64,000 nt of DNA from Thiodiazotropha sp040791665. Its GTDB lineage: Bacteria > Pseudomonadota > Gammaproteobacteria > Chromatiales > Chromatiaceae. The stretch lies in contig JBFNNX010000009.1 of assembly GCA_040791665.1 (NCBI GenBank), positions 186,001 to 250,000 of the forward strand, given 5' to 3'. Under the pieces are notes generated by a model, which saw only the letters and a program-made list of their open reading frames with translations, made no database searches and was not told the DNA's origin. The position numbers and the translations under genes were made by a program. Below, piece by piece: positions 27,377-35,358 of this stretch. Each line of letters opens with the position of its first letter. Positions within the stretch are counted from its first letter, which is position 1.

Positions 27377-27886
27377 ATGCTATCGCTTCAACCTCAGGCT
27401 GAGTACCTGAAGCAACTTGCTCACATTTTCATTCTCTACCTCTTGAGCGGCTCATACGTCGCCGCCGATATGGGCAAACTGCCCCCTCTCGAGGATATAC
27501 AGCAGCTGAGCAGAGCGTCCAAACAAAACCGGATCCCCATCCTGTTAATGGTGTCTCAGTACCATTGCGGCTATTGCGACCGGATGAAAGAAGAGGTGCT
27601 ACAACCCCTGCAACTGGACCAGGCGTATCGACAACGGGTACTGATACGAGAACTCTCCATCGATCCAGGTGAAATGGTCACCACCCTGCAGGGCGAGCGG
27701 CAGGCAGCTGATGATTTCATCACTCAATACAATGTCTCGGTAACACCCACGCTGCTGTTTCTCGATGCCGAAGGCAGAGAGGCTGCTCAGCGTATTATCG
27801 GTATCAATACCGTGGACTTTTTGTTTCTCTACATTGAGGCTGCAATCGACCAGGCCACAGCTAAAATCCTGTCGGCAGGGGATTGA
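27377..27886 (+). CDS. Periplasmic thioredoxin-like protein (SoxW-like), second of a pair
   Basis: This is a 169-residue paralogue of the preceding protein. It has an N-terminal hydrophobic export segment (HIFILYLLSGSYVAA), the active site C-G-Y-C in SQYHCGYCDRMKEEVLQPL, and the cis-proline loop VTPTLLFLDAEG. A GGGAG site lies 9 nt before ATG 27377. Both copies share the pattern CGYC-x-R-(L/M)-(R/K)-x-E-V-(I/L)-x-P-L and a similar C-terminal GxNxxxxL helix, so they arose by duplication. The division of labour is unknown. Confidence 0.85.
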   Translation: MLSLQPQAEYLKQLAHIFILYLLSGSYVAADMGKLPPLEDIQQLSRASKQNRIPILLMVSQYHCGYCDRMKEEVLQPLQLDQAYRQRVLIRELSIDPGEMVTTLQGERQAADDFITQYNVSVTPTLLFLDAEGREAAQRIIGINTVDFLFLYIEAAIDQATAKILSAGD

Positions 27887-27907
27887 CCTGCTCTGCAACA
27901 GATAAAG

Positions 27908-28155
27908 TCACTTTTCAAGATAGCGCTGCAAATTCCCAGGTAGCGGATAATCCGCATAGCGTTCCCCGAACATGAGCAGTGTGTATTTCCCTCTTCCATC
28001 TCACCACGCGCGAACGGTTCGCTGATCCTTGCCAACCATTCCCTGGGATCTCGCTGCTTTGTCTCAACGGGATCATCCCGGTCATGACGCTCATAATCCG
28101 TACTCGATTCACTTTTCGGTCCCGGCCCTTTCAACCCGGATTGTGATTCATGCAT
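27908..28155 (-). pseudogene. Frameshifted remnant of a small helical protein (anti-sigma C-terminal-like tail)
   Basis: One frame gives MHESQSGLKG to DPREWLARISEPFARGEMEEG. A second frame, entered at the GAGGGAAATA near 28004, gives KYTLLMFGERYADYPLP to LQRYLEK and a stop at 27908. Joined, they read as the familiar REWLARI-(x)n-F-x-x-RYxDYPLP-x-x-L tail seen at the C-termini of many proteobacterial putative anti-sigma or membrane proteins. One missing G in the GGG run would explain the break. The unjoined frame runs into the thioredoxin gene by 58 bp, whereas the joined one stops neatly before it. A start at 28203 is also possible. It may be a true lesion or a sequencing error. Confidence 0.5.
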
Positions 28156-28221
28156 CAGGTCAACGGTGCTTTGGTGGCATAGCAACCGACCCAGAGTCAT
28201 CACAAAACCGACACTGCTGTA

Positions 28222-29427
28222 TCAGAGACGTTCACAGAAATCCCGAAGACTGAAGCCCTGCAGATTGATATCCAGCCCCTTCAGTAACCCGAGAACCTTG
28301 AAGCGCTCTCCCATTTCCGTGGGAAGGGTCAGCTGTTTGACCCCCTGTACCAAGGAAATATGCCGACCCAAGTCATTTGGGTCGGACTCCGCCAATAGGC
28401 TATCGAGACCATTGGCAAGGAGGAAATGGGCCTGGGTGGTATAACCACCCAATCTGAATCCCGCCTCAACCGCGTCCCTCGCGAGTGCAGTGAAATCGAC
28501 CTGACTGGTAATATCCTGCAAGCCGACCCAGCGAAAAGGATCACTATGGGCACGATGACGATAGTGGCACATCAAGGTACCCCGGTTTCGTTGTGGGTGA
28601 TAATACTCCGCACGGCTGTAGCCATAGTCGATCAGGATCGCGGCACCAACATTCATTGCCGTGGCCAAGGCCGATATCCATGCGGTTTGACGAAGATTGA
28701 TTTCAGAAATATAGTCGGAGGGCAGATCACCACAGGTTTGATAGATCGCCTTCACGGCAGGCTCGAGACCGGGCGTTACGGGAGAGTCAAAACGTTCCCT
28801 CAATCCGTCCTCATCATCTACGACGAAGCACTCTTCGACTGCACCGCCATTGATTCGAAAGCGACTTACCGGCATCGCATCCAACAGCTCATTGGCGATC
28901 GCAACACCCTGAAAACCGTTCGGCAGCCTATCCAGCCATTTCACTCGGGAGAGAAGATGGGGAACGCGCTTCTCCAGGGTCTCACGTTGCCGCGCCTTGA
29001 GTTCGGGGCTGAGCTCCAATATGCGATAGCAATCAGGGATTCTGCCCAGCTGTTCCAACTCCGCCAGCAGATCTGCCGCAAGCAGTCCTGAACCGGCACC
29101 GAACTCCAATACCTCTCCAGCCTCTATTTCCGCCAATACCGGCTCTATCTCACGGGCAAGGCATTGTGCGAAAAGGGGTGAGACTTCCGGCGCGGTGATG
29201 AAATCGCCCTGTTCGCCGAACTTACGACTACCGGCCACATAGTATCCCAGCCCCGGCGCATACAGTGCCATCTCCATAAAACGATCGAAGGGAATGGCGC
29301 CGTCTCCCTTCTCAATCGCGCGCTTTATCTGTCTCATCAGCCGTTCACTGACAGCCTGGGAGATGGCATCAGGTAACGGCAATGTTCTGCCGGATGGCGC
29401 TGGTTTGTCACTGAGACAGTTGGGCAT
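28222..29427 (-). CDS. SAM-dependent methyltransferase, MidA/NDUFAF7 family (DUF185)
   Basis: This 401-residue protein (start ATG 29427, AAGG upstream; an earlier frame start at 29478 adds 17 unlikely residues) matches the MidA/NDUFAF7 family. It contains MEMALYAPGLGYYVAGSRKFG, DFITAPEVSPLFAQCLA, the SAM-binding VLEFGAGSGLLAADLL, and IANELLDAMPVSRF. In mitochondria the homologue methylates an arginine of complex I subunit NDUFS2; bacterial targets are not settled. It diverges from the pteridine reductase gene. Confidence 0.9.
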   Translation of the reverse strand: MPNCLSDKPAPSGRTLPLPDAISQAVSERLMRQIKRAIEKGDGAIPFDRFMEMALYAPGLGYYVAGSRKFGEQGDFITAPEVSPLFAQCLAREIEPVLAEIEAGEVLEFGAGSGLLAADLLAELEQLGRIPDCYRILELSPELKARQRETLEKRVPHLLSRVKWLDRLPNGFQGVAIANELLDAMPVSRFRINGGAVEECFVVDDEDGLRERFDSPVTPGLEPAVKAIYQTCGDLPSDYISEINLRQTAWISALATAMNVGAAILIDYGYSRAEYYHPQRNRGTLMCHYRHRAHSDPFRWVGLQDITSQVDFTALARDAVEAGFRLGGYTTQAHFLLANGLDSLLAESDPNDLGRHISLVQGVKQLTLPTEMGERFKVLGLLKGLDINLQGFSLRDFCERL

Positions 29428-29489
29428 ATATTTTGAAACCTTGTTGAATCCGTTAGAGTAGACGCGACATTCAACCATGGAGTTCCTCT

Positions 29490-30245
29490 ATGACGCAAAA
29501 CCGCAACGGCCTGACTGGCAAATGTGCGCTGATAACCGGCGCCGCACATAGGATAGGCGCCGCTATCGCCCGTCAGTTACACGCTGAAGGGATGAACATT
29601 CTACTCCACTATCGCCACTCCAGGGAGGCGGCAGAGCAGGTTAAACAGGAACTGGAGGAGAGGCGCGCGCAATCTGTGTGGCTGTTGCAGGCTGATCTGC
29701 ACCAAGCTGAAAGTTACAGCTTTCTCATCAATCAGGCCGAGACGCTATGTCAGCGGCTCGACCTGCTGGTGAACAATGCCTCAAGCTTCTATCCGACCCC
29801 GCTCCAAGAAGCGACCGTCAGTGATTGGGACGACCTCATCGGCAGTAACCTCAAGGCGCCCTTTTTTCTTTCGCAGGCGGCGGCGCCGCTGCTCTATCGA
29901 AGTGAGGGCTGTATCATCAACCTGGTGGACATCCATGCCCGGCGACCGCTCAAGGACCACTCCATCTATTCTGTCGCAAAAGCGGGAAACGCCATGCTGG
30001 TGAAATCCCTGGCTAGGGAGTTGGGACCTGCAATACGCGTCAATGGGGTTGCACCAGGGGCCATTCTCTGGCCGGAACAGGGCCTGACCGACCAGGAACG
30101 TGCTGAAATACTCGACCGAACCGCTTTGAAACGGGCTGGAACAGCGGAGGATATTGCCCGCACACTGCTGTTCCTCTATCGTGACGCCCCCTATATTACC
30201 GGCCAGATTATTGCCGTCGATGGCGGCAGAACATTACACCAGTAA
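29490..30245 (+). CDS. Pteridine reductase-like short-chain dehydrogenase
   Basis: This 251-residue SDR protein has a nucleotide-binding start (ALITGAAHRIGAAIARQL, the pteridine-reductase version of TGxxxGxG), HYRHSREAA, the NNAS motif, a DxxxxRPLxxHSIYSVAKAG active site (Y and K of YxxxK), and VNGVAPGAILWPE. It resembles bacterial pteridine/dihydromonapterin reductases (FolM type). The start has GGAG about 9 nt upstream. Only 63 bp separates it from divergent midA. Confidence 0.88.
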   Translation: MTQNRNGLTGKCALITGAAHRIGAAIARQLHAEGMNILLHYRHSREAAEQVKQELEERRAQSVWLLQADLHQAESYSFLINQAETLCQRLDLLVNNASSFYPTPLQEATVSDWDDLIGSNLKAPFFLSQAAAPLLYRSEGCIINLVDIHARRPLKDHSIYSVAKAGNAMLVKSLARELGPAIRVNGVAPGAILWPEQGLTDQERAEILDRTALKRAGTAEDIARTLLFLYRDAPYITGQIIAVDGGRTLHQ

Positions 30246-30367
30246 GGCATGCCAATAGTAATATGGAGCGTATATCGACTACCCTGCAGGTGTTCCACCC
30301 TTGCGGCGGCTTGCGATGCAACATCAACAAACATCGATAATTCATCTTTGATAGCGAGCTATAGACT

Positions 30368-31786
30368 ATGACGGAAGTATCATCCGGCCTGACATTCAGA
30401 CAAAGCGTCGACCATATGGTCGATCGTGCACTGGCTTTTATGGAGCTGGATCCCGGTATCGCCAATGCCATTAAATCCTGCACTTCGGTATTGCAGGTCA
30501 GTTTCCCGGTAGAGATAAGGGGCAAGGTTGAGCTTTTCACCGGCTGGCGGGCGGTACACAGTATCCACCGCCTGCCCGCAAAAGGCGGATTACGCTATTC
30601 GGAAAACGTGGACCAGCAGGAAGTCGAAGCGCTCGCGGCACTGATGACTTATAAATGCGCCATCGTCGACGTCCCGTTCGGCGGGTCGAAGGGAGGGCTA
30701 TGTATCAATCCGAATAACTACTCTCGGGATGAACTGAAGCAGATTACACGCCGCTTTGCGCGAGAACTGGCGGCACCGGGCTTTCTCAACCCGGCGACCA
30801 ATGTACCCGCTCCTGACATGGGGACAGGCCAACGCGAAATGGCCTGGATTGCCGACACCTATAAACATCTCTATCCCGAAGAGATCAACGCCCTCGCCTG
30901 TGTCACCGGCAAACCGGTCGCACACGGTGGCGTCAACGGCCGAACCGAGGCTACCGGACGCGGAGTCCAATACGCACTACAGGAGTTTTTCAGACATAAG
31001 GAGGAGCTGAACGCCGCCGGCCTGGATGGCGGACTGGAGGGTAAGCGCATCATCATCCAGGGACTGGGGAACGTGGGCTATCACGCCGCCAAGTTTCTAT
31101 CCGAAGAGGACGGCGCCAAGATTGTCGGCATCATTGTGCGGGACGGAGGGATTTTCAACCCCGATGGAATCCATGTGGAAGAGGCCTACTATCACCGCTG
31201 CTCCCATGGAGGACTGAAGGGATTTGCCGGCGGCGAGTTCGTCGTGGAAGGCGAGAAACTTCTGGAAAACGAGTGCGACATCCTGATACCCGCCGCGATC
31301 GAGGGCGCGATCAATGAACACAACGCACCTAATATCCGCGCCAAGCTGATTGCCGAAGCAGCCAACGGCCCGGTCACTTTCGAGGCCGATCGTATCCTGC
31401 GCAGTCGAGGGATCACCATCCTGCCGGACGCCTACGTCAATGCCGGCGGTGTAGTGGTCTCCTATTTCGAGTGGATTCGCAACCTCAGCCATATGCGATT
31501 CGGTCGTATCGAACGTCGTCTGGATGAGTCACGGGGCAGACATGTGGTTGCAGCGCTGGAAGAGACGACGGGAAAACGGGTCCCCGAATGGATTAAAGGC
31601 AGCTTGTCTCGCGGCGCGGACGAGCTTGACCTGGTACGATCCGGACTCGATGACAGCATGCGACTGGCGCTACAGGAGATTATCGACATACGCAGTCGCA
31701 AACCCGAGCTCGAAGATTACCGAACCGCCGCCTATGTTATTGCCCTGCAGAAACTGGCACGCTCCTATATCGATATCGGCGTTTAG
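30368..31786 (+). CDS. gdhA: Glu/Leu/Phe/Val dehydrogenase (glutamate dehydrogenase)
   Basis: This 472-residue enzyme interconverts glutamate and 2-oxoglutarate plus ammonia. It shows the catalytic segments PAKGGLRYS, VDVPFGGSKGGL, NVPAPDMGTGQREMAWI (catalytic aspartate), TGKPVAHGGVNGRTEATG, the Rossmann IIQGLGNVGYHAAKFL and VVVSYFEWIRNL. Length and motifs fit hexameric glutamate dehydrogenase; cofactor preference is not obvious. It stands alone downstream of the pteridine reductase with a 122-bp gap. Confidence 0.93.
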   Translation: MTEVSSGLTFRQSVDHMVDRALAFMELDPGIANAIKSCTSVLQVSFPVEIRGKVELFTGWRAVHSIHRLPAKGGLRYSENVDQQEVEALAALMTYKCAIVDVPFGGSKGGLCINPNNYSRDELKQITRRFARELAAPGFLNPATNVPAPDMGTGQREMAWIADTYKHLYPEEINALACVTGKPVAHGGVNGRTEATGRGVQYALQEFFRHKEELNAAGLDGGLEGKRIIIQGLGNVGYHAAKFLSEEDGAKIVGIIVRDGGIFNPDGIHVEEAYYHRCSHGGLKGFAGGEFVVEGEKLLENECDILIPAAIEGAINEHNAPNIRAKLIAEAANGPVTFEADRILRSRGITILPDAYVNAGGVVVSYFEWIRNLSHMRFGRIERRLDESRGRHVVAALEETTGKRVPEWIKGSLSRGADELDLVRSGLDDSMRLALQEIIDIRSRKPELEDYRTAAYVIALQKLARSYIDIGV

Positions 31787-32198
31787 GAACAACACAAAAA
31801 CACTTTACATTTTAAGGTATTTGTATAAGAATTTAATTCGTATGCATACCCGGCAGGTTATCACGCAGATTGACCATTGAAGGGATACAGACGATACAAA
31901 CAAACGCTATCGTGCACATGGAGGAGTGAACGAATATGGGTAACATCAACTATCTGATCCAACATTTCGGCACAATCATATTCACTGCCGAAAACACCCT
32001 GCACCCGAGATGGCGCTCTTCAACCCTTCGCCATTCCAGTGATTTCAAACGCTGCTTTTCCTTGCGACAAGCCCATGTAAGGAATGGCAGGCCTTTAATC
32101 AGGTTGAACGCTTGAGCAACACCGTAATGCTCATGATTTCACACCAGCTGAATATAGAAGATCAGGGATACATCTAAAACAGGAATAGGAGTTCATGT
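31787..32198. other. Gap between gdhA and bacteriohemerythrin
   Basis: This 412-base stretch holds no family-level gene. The only notable object is the short open frame with a strong ribosome site at 31936-32115, listed separately. The left 80 bases are A/T rich and could hold a promoter. Confidence 0.5.
31936..32115 (+). CDS. Possible 59-residue small protein
   Basis: An ATG at 31936 follows a strong GGAGGAG ribosome site (GGAGG at about 31920-31924) with good spacing and opens 59 codons. The product begins MGNINYLIQHFGTIIFTAEN and ends basic (RNGRPLIRLNA); eight arginines, no signal peptide, no recognised family. Codon use in the second half looks less protein-like. It may be a real small gene or a chance frame. 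Confidence 0.3.
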   Translation: MGNINYLIQHFGTIIFTAENTLHPRWRSSTLRHSSDFKRCFSLRQAHVRNGRPLIRLNA

Positions 32199-32594
32199 AT
32201 GTCACTAATGCAATGGGTAGAGGAGAAGCACGGCACAAGCGTCGACCTCTGCGATAGTCAACATAAAGAGCTATTCGACCGCGTCAATGCACTTCATGAT
32301 GCAGTCACCAGTAGAGACCACATCGATATCGGCAATCGTTTGGACAACTTGATTGATTTTGTCGTCAGGCACTTTGAAACAGAAGAACGCTTAATGGAGG
32401 AGCGTGGTTACAGCGGATTGGACCATCACCGTCAAGAGCATGATCTCCTGATAAAGATATGTACCGATATCCAGGATAAGTTCCATGCCGGTGAGACGGA
32501 GATCGAGGAGGGTACATTAATTTATATAAAAGAGTGGCTCGATCACCATATACCGATCATTGATAAACCTTACGGACCTGCATTGAGCAATTGA
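32199..32594 (+). CDS. Bacteriohemerythrin
   Basis: This 131-residue single-domain oxygen-binding protein has all seven di-iron ligands: H22, H58, E62, H77, H81, H117 and D122, in the motifs QHKEL, HFETEE, HxxxH and HIPIID. Bacteriohemerythrins carry or sense O2 in microaerobic bacteria, which fits a sulfur-oxidiser at oxic/anoxic interfaces. AGGAG lies 7-8 nt before the start. A bidirectional-looking terminator follows, shared with the convergent helicase gene. Confidence 0.95.
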   Translation: MSLMQWVEEKHGTSVDLCDSQHKELFDRVNALHDAVTSRDHIDIGNRLDNLIDFVVRHFETEERLMEERGYSGLDHHRQEHDLLIKICTDIQDKFHAGETEIEEGTLIYIKEWLDHHIPIIDKPYGPALSN

Positions 32595-32637
32595 AGACTA
32601 CAAGTTTTGATGAAATGCCAAGATTGGCTTCATCCTC

Positions 32638-32680
32638 GCGGGACCTGCGAGTGCCCCCGACACGTCGGTCCCGCTTTTTT
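32638..32680 (+). terminator. Intrinsic terminator after bacteriohemerythrin
   Basis: GCGGGACC (32638-32645) pairs with GGTCCCGC (32667-32674) across a 21-nt loop and is followed by six T. It ends exactly at the stop of the convergent yoaA gene. Confidence 0.75.
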
Positions 32681-34596
32681 CATTCTTCCGGCAGTGAGAA
32701 GAATCGCTCCAATACCGCTAAATCCTGTGTTTTGGTCATCGGCGGCAAGCTGCGAATAAATATCTTGCCGTAGGGTTTGTTCAATAACCTGGGATCGCAA
32801 AGAACCAAAACACCCCGGTCTTTCTCGTCACGAATCAAGCGTCCGGCCCCCTGTTTCAAGGCGATCGCAGCTTGAGGCAATTGATACGCCATGAAGGGGT
32901 TCCCGCCTTGCTTGCGCAAGGCATCGATGCGTGCCTGTAGCACCGGATCACCGGGTGAGGCAAATGGCAGTTTATCGATGATCACACAGGAAAGCGCCTC
33001 CCCACGCACATCGATTCCCTCCCAGAAGCTGGATGTCCCGAGCAATACCGCATTCCCGAGCTTACGAAACCGTTCAACCAACTCGGTTCGCGGTGCGGTA
33101 CCCTGCACCAGCATTGGATAGCTCAATTTATCTTTCAGATAACCGGCTGCCTCCTGGAGCGCCTTGTGACTAGTATACAGCAGAAAGGCGCGGCCTCCGC
33201 TTGCCTGCAAAACAGGTAGCGAAAGATCGGACACAGCCCTGTTGAACTCGGGGCTGTTGGGTTCCGGAAGACCCTTTGGCACGTACCAGACCGCTTGATG
33301 CGGATAATCGAAAGGACTGTCCCAACAATGAGTTTCGGCTTCCGATAATCCAAGCTGCTTGGAAAAATGTTCGAAACTGCCACCCACCGCCAGGGTGGCA
33401 GAGGTGAATATCCAGGATGCAGGATGCTCCTGCATGACACCCTGAAATATACCGGCTATCTCCAATGGCGTACGATTTAATCGGAAGCTCTGCCGGTGAG
33501 TTTCAAACCAGCGGATCGACTCGCTGTCATCATGCTGCTGAAGACTGCGCAGTCGTTGGAGTACTGTATCACAGCGTTCACTACAGCTCTCCAGACCCTT
33601 TCCCCGCCCTTCCGCGGCACGCAGTGATTGTGCCAATTGGTCGATAGATGCCAGTAATCTATCAAGATGGGTGTTCACCGATGGATTGGCGGCAACTTCA
33701 GACCAAGCCCCCCGCCTCTGCTCAAGACCAAAGGCCAAACGCATATCCCTTGTGGCCTGTTGCAGACGTTCTGCATGTTCCAGAATCTCGGGAGTGTCCT
33801 TTGCCTCACGGTGATATTCCGCAACGCTATCCCGTGCCAATTCGAGCAACTGTCGGCCACTCACACTGTCGCCGAAGAAATTTCCCGCGATATCGGGCAG
33901 TTGATGCGCCTCATCAAGGATAAAACAGTCGGCACTTGGCAGAAGTTCCCCAAACCCTTCCTCCTTCAATGCCATGTCTGCACATAACAGATGGTGATTG
34001 ATAACCACCAGATCCGCCTCCTGGGCACGTTTTCTCGCCTCCATGAGGTGACAGGTACTATAGGCGGAGCACTCTTGCCCCAGGCAGTTTTCGGTGGTTG
34101 ACGTCACATAGGGCCAGATTCCAGCATCTTCAGGCACTTGAGTCATCCCAGCGATATCCCCACTCTTGGTGGTGATCGACCACTCGCGAATCCACTGCAA
34201 CTGCTCAAGCTGCTCCTTAGTCAGATGCAACTCTTCATGTAGCGTATTCTCCAGGCGATGGATGCAGAGATAGTTGGCTCGCCCCTTCAGTAATGCTGTT
34301 GCAACCGGACTCGCCAGGCTTTGCCGCACCATGGGAAGATCCCGGTGGAAGAGCTGGTCTTGGAGATTTTTGGTGCCGGTTGAGATGATTACCTTTTGCC
34401 CGGACATCAATGCCGGCACCAGATAGGCGAAAGTCTTTCCGGTTCCGGTCCCTGCTTCACAGATCAGTACACCACCCTGATCCATAACCCGGCCTACTGC
34501 TTGCGCCATCTCCCGTTGCTGCGGTCGATAGGAAAAACCCTCGATGCGCTTCGCCAACCAGCCATCGGGGCCGAATATCTCAGCTATGTCCGTCAT
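32680..34596 (-). CDS. yoaA: DinG-family ATP-dependent helicase (YoaA-like)
   Basis: This 638-residue superfamily 2 XPD-like 5'-3' helicase has Q-motif-like YRPQQREMA, Walker A AGTGTGKTFAY, the Fe-S cysteines in GRANYLC and ENCLGQECSAYSTC, the DEAH box FILDEAHQLPD, and the C-terminal motif QGAGRLIRDEKDRG. YoaA in E. coli aids replication repair with the HolC subunit. Length and opening motif fit YoaA better than DinG. Its transcript ends at the shared terminator. Confidence 0.92.
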   Translation of the reverse strand: MTDIAEIFGPDGWLAKRIEGFSYRPQQREMAQAVGRVMDQGGVLICEAGTGTGKTFAYLVPALMSGQKVIISTGTKNLQDQLFHRDLPMVRQSLASPVATALLKGRANYLCIHRLENTLHEELHLTKEQLEQLQWIREWSITTKSGDIAGMTQVPEDAGIWPYVTSTTENCLGQECSAYSTCHLMEARKRAQEADLVVINHHLLCADMALKEEGFGELLPSADCFILDEAHQLPDIAGNFFGDSVSGRQLLELARDSVAEYHREAKDTPEILEHAERLQQATRDMRLAFGLEQRRGAWSEVAANPSVNTHLDRLLASIDQLAQSLRAAEGRGKGLESCSERCDTVLQRLRSLQQHDDSESIRWFETHRQSFRLNRTPLEIAGIFQGVMQEHPASWIFTSATLAVGGSFEHFSKQLGLSEAETHCWDSPFDYPHQAVWYVPKGLPEPNSPEFNRAVSDLSLPVLQASGGRAFLLYTSHKALQEAAGYLKDKLSYPMLVQGTAPRTELVERFRKLGNAVLLGTSSFWEGIDVRGEALSCVIIDKLPFASPGDPVLQARIDALRKQGGNPFMAYQLPQAAIALKQGAGRLIRDEKDRGVLVLCDPRLLNKPYGKIFIRSLPPMTKTQDLAVLERFFSLPEE

Positions 34597-34619
34597 AGAC
34601 CTACTGCTTGGAACTGGGG

Positions 34620-35117
34620 CTAGTCAGCCTGATTATCCCAGACTTCGGGTTCAAGGCCATTTTCACGGGTCCAGGCCAGGCGACCGATGATCTTGAAACG
34701 AGCGACCGACATCGCACCGCGTTTAGCCCGGTTACTGCTGCTCTTACCGACATATTCAATGATATCGTCCCGCTCTGCTTCATAGATCTCATAGGGTTCA
34801 TATTCCTCATCCATGAGGACCAGTACTACACTGTCCCAATCCTTATCGAGCTTAAGCTGGCCGATCCTCTGACCGGTTTTGCTTTCATCGAAGATGGTTC
34901 TTGATTTGATCTGAATCTGTTTGCCACCGCGGTTGGGATCAACCGCATCATAGCCACCTTCATCCTTTGGTTTGGGTTCAAGTTGGAGAAGCTTTACAGC
35001 ATCATATTCAGCAATTTCATTACTGATACCGGGCAAGGGCTTGCCCATGGTGCGACGATACTCAGCGGCCAATACCCGGGCTTGGGCAATCAATTTGTCG
35101 GCGGCATACAGGGTCAA
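34620..35117 (-). CDS. PD-(D/E)XK-like nuclease-fold protein (DUF6998-type)
   Basis: This 165-residue soluble protein has an N-terminal helix pair (EYRRTMGKPLPGISNEIAEYDAVKLLQL), then GYDAVDPNRGGKQIQIKSR, which reads as the D-(x)n-(Q)xK core of the PD-(D/E)XK nuclease fold. A short strand (DWDSVVLVLMDEEYEPYEIYE) and a basic C-terminal part with KRGAMSVARF follow. Similar proteins are annotated as restriction-endonuclease-like orphans. No methyltransferase is adjacent, so it is not a standard restriction system. It sits 23 bp upstream of yoaA on the same strand and may be a DNA-processing partner. Confidence 0.72.
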   Translation of the reverse strand: MTLYAADKLIAQARVLAAEYRRTMGKPLPGISNEIAEYDAVKLLQLEPKPKDEGGYDAVDPNRGGKQIQIKSRTIFDESKTGQRIGQLKLDKDWDSVVLVLMDEEYEPYEIYEAERDDIIEYVGKSSSNRAKRGAMSVARFKIIGRLAWTRENGLEPEVWDNQAD

Positions 35118-35358
35118 GCCTCTGCTCCCTCACTATTCAGGAATGGAATTCTGCTCGGATTGTAGCCTATCTGGTACCCGTCAATAAACGCTTAGTGACT
35201 ATTGCAGCCATACCTATCCGATATTTGGCGCCCCATTCCCTACATGTTGCTTTGTGATATCGGTGTGAAGAGTGGTTTTGGAGAGAATTTCCGAGCTTGC
35301 CCGCCCTGCTGAATATCTACACCGGCAAAGGCAGTGACCTCAAGATCGAATGGATGAA

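Noticed and set aside
28426..29091. Open frame of 221 codons on the plus strand inside midA
   Set aside because: Antisense shadow of a well-supported methyltransferase gene.
35285..35345. Coding-like fragment reading LNIYTGKGSDLKIEWMNQT upstream of the DUF1631 stop
   Set aside because: Too short, without a start or family match; could be chance or an old remnant, not enough to list as a gene.
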